A DNA stretch of 64,000 nt, from positions 1,471,927 through 1,535,926 of the forward strand of contig NZ_JACVQC010000001.1 in NCBI RefSeq assembly GCF_018881505.1, in the 5' to 3' direction. The position numbers and the translations under genes were made by a program. The stretch comes from Polynucleobacter sp. UK-Mo-2m-Kol15 (GTDB lineage: Bacteria; Pseudomonadota; Gammaproteobacteria; Burkholderiales; Burkholderiaceae). How positions within the stretch are numbered: the stretch's first letter is position 1; each line of letters starts with the position of its first letter. The notes beneath the pieces are model-generated. The model saw only the letters and a list, made by a program, of their open reading frames with translations. It ran no database searches and was not told the DNA's origin. Of this stretch, positions 56,894-64,000 are shown piece after piece.

Positions 56894-57670
56894 TTATTGC
56901 TTGACTCGTAAAATCCATTCAAGCACTTGATCAGAAGCAACCTCGGGTGTCGTGGCGTGATTTGCTTCGACAACTAAGTACTGACTTAATGGATTTGGGG
57001 GAGCCTTTTCATAGGCGTAGCCGGGACCATCGCGATACAACGGATCTTTTGTTCCAATAACCCACATAAATGGCACTGATTTCTTAAAGCGAGATGCTGA
57101 TAAGCCCATGTTCCCAAGCCCATCAGGCCTGAAATAACTATACAAAACATCAGAGCGAATCGAGAAATTTTTTCGCTCGCCTTGATTTAGGTCTGTGAAC
57201 TCAATTAATGCTTCTGGTTTTCCCTCAGTTATTTGTTTATTAGCAGCTTCAAGCAGTGATCGATTCATACCCATCTGATACATCTCGTATGGCGAATGAC
57301 CTGGCGCTAGTGCGATAACTCCGTCGATATTACCAAAGACTGACTGATAGGCAATTGATGCATTAGCGCCGAAACTTTGACCGCCCAAGAATATGCTTTT
57401 ATAACCTTTTTCTCTATAGCTACGCACTGAATCGGAGAGTCTTACCAGGGCGCCATCGTATGTTTCATCGTAATTACGATTTCTTGACCAAGGCATCTCC
57501 CTAAGCTCTACGTCGCAAACCCGCTGAATTTTGTCAGCAAGAACTTTTAAGTATGGCGATTTTGGTCCACCCCATTTTCCGTGCATGACTATAACAATAC
57601 AATCTTGAGCATAAGTAGAAATAGAAAACACAACCAATAACGCACCAAGAGTGAACTTTAATAATCGCAT
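56894..57670 (-). CDS. secreted alpha/beta hydrolase
   Basis: A 258-residue protein with a signal peptide ending at STYAQD, read from the ATG at 57670 (longer in-frame starts add an untypical leader). VIVMHGKWGGPKSPYLK supplies the oxyanion region. FLGGQSFGANASIAY holds the nucleophilic Ser, VIGTKDPLYRDGPG the acidic residue and VEANHATTPEVASD the His. This is a complete alpha/beta hydrolase triad in a periplasmic or secreted enzyme. The substrate is not evident. Confidence 0.8.
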   Translation of the reverse strand: MRLLKFTLGALLVVFSISTYAQDCIVIVMHGKWGGPKSPYLKVLADKIQRVCDVELREMPWSRNRNYDETYDGALVRLSDSVRSYREKGYKSIFLGGQSFGANASIAYQSVFGNIDGVIALAPGHSPYEMYQMGMNRSLLEAANKQITEGKPEALIEFTDLNQGERKNFSIRSDVLYSYFRPDGLGNMGLSASRFKKSVPFMWVIGTKDPLYRDGPGYAYEKAPPNPLSQYLVVEANHATTPEVASDQVLEWILRVKQ

Positions 57671-57817
57671 ATACGCCGTCCTTAATAAAAAGTAATGCCG
57701 AGGATACATATATATTTTAAGGGTTTTTATCAATAGGTGAACTCTGTGATAACCCCCCATTAACAACCGCTCTCAGAAGTAGGATTACAAACCTCTGTTG
57801 CACTAATCTTGCCTAGA

Positions 57818-60076
57818 TTACAGGCGATGCTCATAAAAAAATGCCGCCCCAGCACCATTAAGACCATAGGGCCTTTGCTCATACATCAAACCACCCTTAA
57901 TGCGACTAACGGCATTTAGACGATGATGAACATCAAAATTTACTTGACTTGAATTTATAAAATTACTAAATCCTGATGAATAGTTTTGATATCCGATATT
58001 TCCACTTGAATCGATAGTTGAAGATAATTTTGTATTGAGTTGACCCGACATTGCTTGCTCTTGCTTAAAGCCAATACTCAAAGTAGTTTGTTTGCTTAAG
58101 AAGTGGTCTGCGCCAACCTTAAATACAGCATATTTACCGCTATCAAAAGAAGTTAAGCCTGTAGAGCTCGCATTAAAGCTCGCCATCTCAACTCCGGTTC
58201 TAAATTTCGTTGTACCGTTGAAAAGTGAGTGAGAATAAAAACTGCCCAATGAGGATGCTTGGGCATTGCTAAGTCCAAATACCCCACTTGCATTCAATCC
58301 TAGGGGTTGCGTAAATGAATTTGCTAAAGAATAAGTCAGTCCATACGCAAAATTTTCATGCTCACGCTGAGAAACAAAACTATACGAGGTTCGAGACCCC
58401 ATCATCGATCTATTCTGGGTTAACTCATTAGCGTTATAGCCGCTTTGAGTATTTGGCATGCTCCCCATCATAGCTATCTTTGTTTTACCAAAATTAGTTG
58501 CGTATCCAAATCCATTTGTGTTGGTAGCTGAATCATTAAGATGCGGTAAGTAGTGAAGATTAAGCTGTTTGCTTAACGACTGATCAGATCTGATGCCGCT
58601 GGAAAAAGCAAAAGAATGGCCAAATTGATTTAAACCAACCGAAGAATGTAGGCCTTGAAGATGATTAAATTTAATCCCCTCCTCGTCACCAGTATTAACC
58701 GGCATAGGCTCAGACATGGTAGCCATATGCCTTACGGCAAAATCAGACTGAATCTTTGATTCCTGAACAAAGTTTGATGCAGACACCCAAAAGGGGGCTT
58801 TTTGATAGCTATCAACCAATAAAATCTTTGAGTTACGCATTGAGCTGGCCACAGAGCTTGGAAGCGTTATTTTTGAAATAGAAACCGATCCTGATGAGCC
58901 GCTGGTATGTGAGCCTGTTGGCAAAGAAAGGCCGCCAACTGGGTTTGATGCTGCCTCCAAGTCCATTAACCCTTGACCATAAATCGTAGAATCCGCCCAA
59001 ATGCCTGTCTTATTTGCAGTGGTAAGCAACCTTGCTGCTATGTCTTGATAGGATAGATTTGGGAACATACTCTTTAAGCCTGCAATTGCTCCGCTCACTA
59101 ATGGCGCAGCCATAGATGTCCCTGACATCTTTGTATAGCTCCCATTGTTATACATTGAATATAGGCCATTAGTGGCAGAGTTATCACCACCTCCGGGAGC
59201 AGCCAAACACCATGCTGCAGATACACCGCATCTATTTGAATAATTAGTTATAGTACCGCTAGAGTCAGTCGCTGCAACTGCAAGCCAACCTGCCTGCAGT
59301 CCTGAAATGCGGTAAGGCAATCCTGCTTGATAGCTAACTTGGGTAAATCCACTATTACCAGCAGCCCAAACTGCTACCCCACCATTTGCAACATAGGACT
59401 GATACCCCGCAATTGAATTAGGTATTGCTGCATTTAATTGGCTGGCAGTTACCGAGGTAATAGTAGTAGTAGAGCCCCATGAATTATTAATAATATAGGC
59501 ACCGGCGTTATATGCCCTAGTTGCAGAGGCGCCAATCTGCGCATCGGTAGCAGTAATGGCACCAGTGGAGTCGCCAATCCTTAAATTAAGAATGCTCGCA
59601 TTGTATGCAATTCCATGCATGCCGGATGAATTCATGGGTGCGGCAATTAGTCCTGCAACATGGGTTCCATGCCCATTGGGATCAGATGTTGAACCCGATA
59701 TGTTTTGAACATAGTCATAGCTATTTGAATTAATAGAAATCTGAGAACCTGTTGAAGCTTCGGCTGAATTAATCCCAGTATCTGCAACTGCAACAATAAT
59801 ATTTACTCCAGTACCAGCAGTGGATTCAGATGGATTGCCTGCAGTACCTCCATTTTGGGCGTACCATCGATAATGACCGTTGTAATACATTGATGAGGCT
59901 TTAACCAAAGTTAACCCAGACTGAGCGCTATATTCTGAGGTTTCAAATGCAGAAGCGCTCGTATACAAAAGAGTTCGCGTTGATCCAGAAGAGCTAGATG
60001 ATCCACCACCCCCACCACCGCCAGCACATGCGACCAAAACAAAAGGGAGTAAGAAGATAAATAACCTTTGACTCAT
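57818..60076 (-). CDS. subtilisin-family lipoprotein autotransporter (SphB1/NalP-like)
   Basis: A 752-residue surface protease. The lipobox VLVAC (C17) is followed by a long Gly/Ser run. An S8 peptidase domain spans about 90-380, with D99 in AVADTGIN, H136 in NGHGTHVAG, oxyanion N241 in AAGNSG and S321 in MSGTSMAAP. The C-terminal part (about 470-752) has alternating amphipathic strands, consistent with an autotransporter beta-barrel, although the last residue is Leu rather than an aromatic. A lipidated S8 autotransporter resembles Bordetella SphB1 and Neisseria NalP, which process surface proteins. GGAGATATTCAG precedes the ATG. Confidence 0.85.
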   Translation of the reverse strand: MSQRLFIFLLPFVLVACAGGGGGGGSSSSSGSTRTLLYTSASAFETSEYSAQSGLTLVKASSMYYNGHYRWYAQNGGTAGNPSESTAGTGVNIIVAVADTGINSAEASTGSQISINSNSYDYVQNISGSTSDPNGHGTHVAGLIAAPMNSSGMHGIAYNASILNLRIGDSTGAITATDAQIGASATRAYNAGAYIINNSWGSTTTITSVTASQLNAAIPNSIAGYQSYVANGGVAVWAAGNSGFTQVSYQAGLPYRISGLQAGWLAVAATDSSGTITNYSNRCGVSAAWCLAAPGGGDNSATNGLYSMYNNGSYTKMSGTSMAAPLVSGAIAGLKSMFPNLSYQDIAARLLTTANKTGIWADSTIYGQGLMDLEAASNPVGGLSLPTGSHTSGSSGSVSISKITLPSSVASSMRNSKILLVDSYQKAPFWVSASNFVQESKIQSDFAVRHMATMSEPMPVNTGDEEGIKFNHLQGLHSSVGLNQFGHSFAFSSGIRSDQSLSKQLNLHYLPHLNDSATNTNGFGYATNFGKTKIAMMGSMPNTQSGYNANELTQNRSMMGSRTSYSFVSQREHENFAYGLTYSLANSFTQPLGLNASGVFGLSNAQASSLGSFYSHSLFNGTTKFRTGVEMASFNASSTGLTSFDSGKYAVFKVGADHFLSKQTTLSIGFKQEQAMSGQLNTKLSSTIDSSGNIGYQNYSSGFSNFINSSQVNFDVHHRLNAVSRIKGGLMYEQRPYGLNGAGAAFFYEHRL

Positions 60077-60200
60077 CTGAATATCTCCATTTAAATTGGT
60101 ACATATAAATTATTAAATTTATAGTTAATTTATAAACCAATTCTTGTAAAAACTTTGAAGTATTGTCTACAAATACTGGAATACCCTTAGGAATATTTGA

Positions 60201-60629
60201 ATGATTCCATTTAAGCTGCTCTCTAAGATAATGCTGATTTTTATAAGCGCTATTTATTCTAGTCAATTTATATCTGCAGGAAGTCTAAGTGGCAATATTT
60301 CAATTGCTACATCAAGCTTGCCTTCTGAAATATCGCAACAATTTAGCCTAAAAAAGATCTCAAATAATCAGGATGTAAGCATATTGCCTGAAGAGTTTCG
60401 TAAACTTATTACGTCAATCAATGACAATGACTATTACTACGCTGTTAGCCCAACTAAAGGTTCTGGTGGATATATTTTTGAAGTTAATAGAACTCAAAAT
60501 GTTTACGAAATTTGCTTAAGAACGCCAAAGCCGATGTCAGCGGTAACAATGGCCGTAACGACTCCAATTGCCTTAATTACGGTTCGCAAGGGAGAAGAAC
60601 TAAATCCCATGATTGTTGAATGCAAATAA
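60201..60629 (+). CDS. small exported protein of unknown function
   Basis: A 142-residue protein with a signal peptide (LIFISAIYSSQFISAG) and AGGA eight bases before its ATG. The mature part is strand-rich (YYYAVSPTKGSGGYIFEVNR, TPIALITVRKGEELNP) with two cysteines, one near the C-terminus. I do not recognise it. It is divergent from the subtilisin autotransporter, so it could be co-regulated with or a substrate of that protease; this is only positional inference. Confidence 0.65.
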   Translation: MIPFKLLSKIMLIFISAIYSSQFISAGSLSGNISIATSSLPSEISQQFSLKKISNNQDVSILPEEFRKLITSINDNDYYYAVSPTKGSGGYIFEVNRTQNVYEICLRTPKPMSAVTMAVTTPIALITVRKGEELNPMIVECK

Positions 60630-61008
60630 TTTCCCATCCTATATCCGAATTTCACCTTATTTATTGATCGTTAGTAGCATCAAATCGTAGGTAATTAATA
60701 AATGCCCTCCATGCACAGCAATCCATTAGACAAATCCATTACATGTTTTGCAGAAATTTTCTGATACGACTACAAAACAATGAGGATGCATCCAGGGCAA
60801 TGTTTGCCTATTTTGAGACCCTATGGGTTGGGTGGTAAGTGTTGTTGAAGTATCTATCTATTATTTATGACCCCATTACCTAGTATGCGTATTAAATGCA
60901 ACCTCACTTGGTCAAAACAGGTGTATAAATTGAATCAAGTCGGCGTTATCGGATTTTGAGGTTTTCACCCGCTAGCCTTTGTTTTAGTTGCTTTTGGCTT
61001 TGTATTTT
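60630..61008. other. gap between the exported protein and tRNA-Arg
   Basis: 379 bases. No open frame with a ribosome-binding site, no tRNA fragment and no strong terminator was seen. This is the region directly 3' of the intact tRNA-Arg, where the most recent island border would lie. Confidence 0.4.
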
Positions 61009-61085
<77 letters not shown>

Positions 61086-61121
61086 ATGTATGCTGGGTAT
61101 ATCTAGAACAATAAGGGAAAG

Positions 61122-61198
61122 TGGTCGGAGTACAAGGATTCGAACCTTGGACCCCCTGCTCCCAAAGCAGGTGCGCTACCAGGCTGCGCTACACTCCG
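61122..61198 (-). tRNA. tRNA-Pro (anticodon TGG)
   Basis: A complete cloverleaf on the minus strand: acceptor CGGAGTG/TACTCCG with one G-T pair, D stem GCGC/GCGC, anticodon arm CCTGC-TTTGGGA-GCAGG with TGG, T arm CAAGG-TTCGAAT-CCTTG, encoded ACCA. It lies 36 bases upstream of tRNA-Arg on the same strand; the two are probably co-transcribed. Confidence 0.97.
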
Positions 61199-61258
61199 AC
61201 GGAAGGGATATTCTACACTGAGATGGCCTGAGAGGGCAAATACTGTAAGATTCGGTAC

Positions 61259-61624
61259 ATGGAAGCCTTATTTTTAAGCAAAATCAGAAAACAGCTCAAG
61301 GGATTCATTGCCCTGAGTTTTCTGCTTGCATGTTTATTGGGTAACCATTGGATTGGGTTTGCTCACAGTATTTCCCACTCTGGAATACATCATCAACATG
61401 TTGAACAGATCTGTGAAGATCAAGAGCCTGCCCTTGGCCACAGCTCCGCCAGCTGCCATTTATTAGACTCACTGACACTTGCCGGCTTCGTTGCCTCAAC
61501 ATCCAAACTCCTCATTGCTAGCCACTTCATTCATGAGGTGCAGTTGTCATCTGATGACTTCTTACTAGCCAGAATTCATACTGGACTTTATCAGTCCAGA
61601 GCCCCACCTAGCCTCATTCTATAA
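61259..61624 (+). CDS. His-rich small membrane or exported protein
   Basis: A 121-residue protein with a hydrophobic N-terminal segment (about 15-32). A His/Cys-rich stretch follows (HSISHSGIHHQHVEQIC, then GHSSASCHLLDSL), and then a second hydrophobic segment and an SRAPPS tail. The layout resembles small DUF2946/CopL-like metal-site proteins. It sits directly before a ZnuD-like TonB receptor, 90 bases upstream, suggesting metal handling. No strong ribosome-binding site is visible. Confidence 0.65.
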   Translation: MEALFLSKIRKQLKGFIALSFLLACLLGNHWIGFAHSISHSGIHHQHVEQICEDQEPALGHSSASCHLLDSLTLAGFVASTSKLLIASHFIHEVQLSSDDFLLARIHTGLYQSRAPPSLIL

Positions 61625-61713
61625 ATCGCCCGATACGCCAAACTTCATAGTTTGGTCTCTAGATTTATTGCGCCACTTACTCAGTGGAATGCAACAGGAA
61701 TGAAGGAAATAAT

Positions 61714-63795
61714 ATGCATCAAATTCATCAGCCATTGGCTAAGCACAAACTAATCTACGTTTTAATTTCAGGATTAATCAGCACTGCAGCCTTTGCACAG
61801 TCTCAACCCTCTCTCGAAATTACTGCCACTGGAGCTCAAGAGGCAACACAAAGTATATTAACGCCGACCAAGGTTTTGCAAGGCGATGAGCTACTCAATA
61901 AATTAGGCTCAACTTTGGGTGCCACGCTCGCTAATGAGTTAGGGGTAAGCGCTACTGGCTATGGCGCCGGTTCATCGCGTCCAGTCATTCGAGGTCTTGA
62001 AGGTGCCCGTGTACAGATTTTGCAGAATGGTTTATCAGTGGGGGATGTTTCTAATATCTCTCAGGATCATGCTGTTGGAAATAATATGCAAAACGCCCAT
62101 CAAGTAGAGATCTTACGCGGGGCTGCCGCCCTACTCTATGGCTCAGGCTCAAGTGGTGGACTTGTCAACGTTATAAACGATCGTATCTTAACTAACTTAC
62201 CTGATAGACCTACCGGCGCTATCAATACTAGCTACGAGACTGTGAATAATGGCAGAGCTGCCGCCCTTGAAGTGGATGGCGCATTTGGTTCTGTAGCAGT
62301 CCACGTAGACACTGCTATTAATAATGCTAATAATTACCGGATTCCGGGTTATGCCAATCAGGGCGGACCGAATCAAGAGTGGTCAATTAATCCAGGAGAG
62401 CCGCAAAGCGTGCCCTATTCAGGAAAGCTACCAAATTCATTTAGCAATCAAAATAATTTAGGCGTTGGCGTTTCTTACATTGGTGAATCAGGTTATACCG
62501 GGATTTCTGTGGAGCGTCTTAATAATAATTACGGCATTCCAACGCCCGAAGGTGGATCAATTAACCAGTCGCAAAATCGCTATGATCTGCAACATCAAAC
62601 TCGGGATCCATTTGCAGGGTTCTCTTCCTTTAAATTTAGTGCAGCCAATACGAATTACAACCACACAGAGTTTAATAACGTTGGCGAGGCTGCTTCCGTC
62701 TGGCAAAATATTGCCAATGAGGCTCGCTTTGAATTGGCCCACAACCCTATTGCTGGCTGGAAGGGTACTTTCGGAGCCCAGGTGTCCGCTGCTTCACTGA
62801 ATGCCACTGAAGTTGGCTCAGGTAGCTATGCAATCGTGCCACCAACTAAAACCAATTCCAACGCTCTGTTTTGGATTGAGGAAGGAAAATGGAATTCACT
62901 GCAAGGTAACCTAGGTTTGCGCTACAACAATGTTGCGCAAAAACCCAATCTGGGTACTGAGTTGGTTACTGAGCCCATGAATACTGGCGGCGACACACCG
63001 GCTATTACTCTTCAAAATCGTAACTTTAATTTAATGTCCTATTCTGCTGGCGGTTTGTGGAACTTCATGCAGGGACATGGTGCGGGTATTGCTTATACTG
63101 TTTCCCAACGCGCGCCTAGCGCCCAGGAACTCTATTCATATGGAGCGCATGAATCAACCGCTACCTTTGATATTGGTAATCCCAATTTAAATAAAGAGAC
63201 TTCACACAATCTGGAATTTAATATTCAAAAAGTGAGCGGTTTGATGCGGGGCAAGGCAAGCATCTACGCCAATCGCTTTAATAATTACATCTATGGCTAC
63301 TACACCGGCCAATCAGTACCTGATGTAGAAAATTTCTCAGTAGTAGTTGCACAACAAGCAGCGGCAACTATTAAAGGCATTGAGGGTGAGCTGACTTATA
63401 ACTGGCAACAACATGGTGTGGGTGGGCGCTTATTTGGAGATGCCTCACAAGGCACATTTGATGCGGGCGGTAATTTGCCACTCCAACCTGCTCCACGTTT
63501 AGGTGCTGAGATTGCGCATCAGAAAAATGGCTGGCTAACGAATGCCACCTATATTTATAGCTATCAGCAAAATCGATTAGCTAGCTGGGAGATTGGGCCT
63601 GCGCCAAGCTACAACCTTCTCAATGCTGGCATCTCTTATACGGAGAAAATTAAGGATGTAAATTGGACCCTTTACATGAACCTCAAGAATTTACTCAATG
63701 AGCAAATTCGGTATGCCACTACACCAATGGCAGTAAGACTGTTTGCACCACAACCCGGCAGAAGCCTGATGGTAGGCTTAAGAGGCACCTTCTAG
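61714..63795 (+). CDS. TonB-dependent outer-membrane receptor, ZnuD-like
   Basis: A 693-residue receptor with a signal peptide ending at AAFAQS. The start is the ATG at 61714 with AAGGA six bases before it. A plug domain (about 35-150) contains SRPVIRGLEGARVQILQNGL and EILRGAAALLYGSGSSGGLV, and a 22-strand barrel ends in MVGLRGTF with a C-terminal Phe. The plug signature and the SQDHAVGNN stretch resemble ZnuD, a zinc receptor, rather than siderophore receptors. The His-rich gene upstream supports a metal role. No Zur site was recognised. Confidence 0.85.
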   Translation: MHQIHQPLAKHKLIYVLISGLISTAAFAQSQPSLEITATGAQEATQSILTPTKVLQGDELLNKLGSTLGATLANELGVSATGYGAGSSRPVIRGLEGARVQILQNGLSVGDVSNISQDHAVGNNMQNAHQVEILRGAAALLYGSGSSGGLVNVINDRILTNLPDRPTGAINTSYETVNNGRAAALEVDGAFGSVAVHVDTAINNANNYRIPGYANQGGPNQEWSINPGEPQSVPYSGKLPNSFSNQNNLGVGVSYIGESGYTGISVERLNNNYGIPTPEGGSINQSQNRYDLQHQTRDPFAGFSSFKFSAANTNYNHTEFNNVGEAASVWQNIANEARFELAHNPIAGWKGTFGAQVSAASLNATEVGSGSYAIVPPTKTNSNALFWIEEGKWNSLQGNLGLRYNNVAQKPNLGTELVTEPMNTGGDTPAITLQNRNFNLMSYSAGGLWNFMQGHGAGIAYTVSQRAPSAQELYSYGAHESTATFDIGNPNLNKETSHNLEFNIQKVSGLMRGKASIYANRFNNYIYGYYTGQSVPDVENFSVVVAQQAAATIKGIEGELTYNWQQHGVGGRLFGDASQGTFDAGGNLPLQPAPRLGAEIAHQKNGWLTNATYIYSYQQNRLASWEIGPAPSYNLLNAGISYTEKIKDVNWTLYMNLKNLLNEQIRYATTPMAVRLFAPQPGRSLMVGLRGTF

Positions 63796-64000
63796 CTAGT
63801 AAACCTCTGGGACATACATTTCACGGGGGACTGGGCCACGTAAATAATCTGGATTATGAACACGAGCCGGCAAGGTAATTACGGGATGGTCAATCTCTTT
63901 ATAAGGGATTTGACTAAGCAAATGGGTGATGCAATTTAGACGCGCCTTTTTCTTATCGTTAGCTGCTACCACCCACCATGGTGCTTCTGGAATGTTCGTG
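63796..64000 (-). CDS. PPK2 family kinase, C-terminal end only
   Basis: The last 68 codons of a second PPK2-like gene; the rest lies beyond the window. The minus-strand reading EAPWWVVAANDKKKARLNCI and the QIPYKEI region match the C-terminal part of PPK2 enzymes. Compared with the complete PPK2 at 33998, the APW...NDKK motif is shared but the tail differs, so it is probably a different PPK2 class. It converges on the receptor gene with no gap. Confidence 0.85.
   Translation of the reverse strand, partial: TNIPEAPWWVVAANDKKKARLNCITHLLSQIPYKEIDHPVITLPARVHNPDYLRGPVPREMYVPEVY

Noticed and set aside
45034-61008. An active integrative element or prophage
   Set aside because: No integrase, excisionase, transposase, phage structural or conjugation gene was seen in the segment; only border-like repeats remain.
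61640-61657. Short CCAAACT-TCAT-AGTTTGG hairpin before the receptor gene
   Set aside because: Seven base pairs, AT-rich and without a T run or known motif; too weak to call a Zur site, riboswitch or terminator.

Overview
The window looks like a chromosomal segment of a freshwater betaproteobacterium, most likely Polynucleobacter or a close relative in the Burkholderiaceae. This is an inference. It rests on the order thrS-infC-rpmI-rplT-pheS-pheT-ihfA-merR-tRNA-Pro, on the order odhA-odhB-lpdA-zapE, on four tripartite-tricarboxylate (Bug/TctC) binding proteins in 64 kb, on an H-NS protein of the short betaproteobacterial type, and on moderate, slightly AT-leaning base composition. No phage genes, transposases or integrases were recognised.

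Layout. 1-6.2 kb (minus): zapE (cut by the window edge), then the 2-oxoglutarate dehydrogenase genes lpdA, odhB and odhA. 6.5-8.2 kb: an orphan HTH-receiver regulator, an H-NS protein and a thioesterase. 8.3-12.3 kb (plus): a catabolic operon with a MenB/BadI-like crotonase, a class III CoA-transferase, a Bug binding protein and a GntR regulator. 12.3-20 kb (minus): the translation operon, ending in tRNA-Pro(GGG) and preceded by tRNA-Val(GAC). 20-31 kb: relA, a zinc-transporter/hydrolase fusion, scoAB, ETF-quinone oxidoreductase, an MFS protein, aroC, a CBS protein and a YihY protein. 31-37 kb: wrbA, a DUF2069 protein, a small basic protein, two MFS transporters, a histone-like KAP protein, a PPK2 kinase, a haloacetate-dehalogenase-like hydrolase and an EF-hand protein. 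37-45 kb: an MmgE/PrpD protein with a TctABC transporter, divergent from a tartrate/D-malate dehydrogenase, then two lipoproteins and a carboxymuconolactone-decarboxylase-like protein.

45-61 kb looks like an accreted tRNA island. The intact tRNA-Arg(TCT) lies on the minus strand at 61009-61085. On its 3' side, in the same orientation, are four decayed copies of its 3' half, at 44989, 45654, 53993 and 55135. Each runs from the CCA end to the anticodon loop, which is the usual target of tyrosine integrases. Between them lie a monooxygenase-like protein; a glutamate/aspartate ABC transporter with TauD-Bug and ALDH-Bug gene pairs; a 1.1-kb segment with a tandem glycine riboswitch and two small unknown proteins; and a segment with a TPR membrane protein, a secreted hydrolase and a subtilisin-type lipoprotein autotransporter. 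The window ends with tRNA-Pro(TGG), a His-rich small protein, a ZnuD-like TonB receptor and the end of a second PPK2 gene.

The signals most worth a second look are the tRNA-Arg fragment series, the glycine riboswitch that is followed by no recognisable glycine gene, and the 606-residue fusion of a cation-diffusion-facilitator transporter to an alpha/beta hydrolase.
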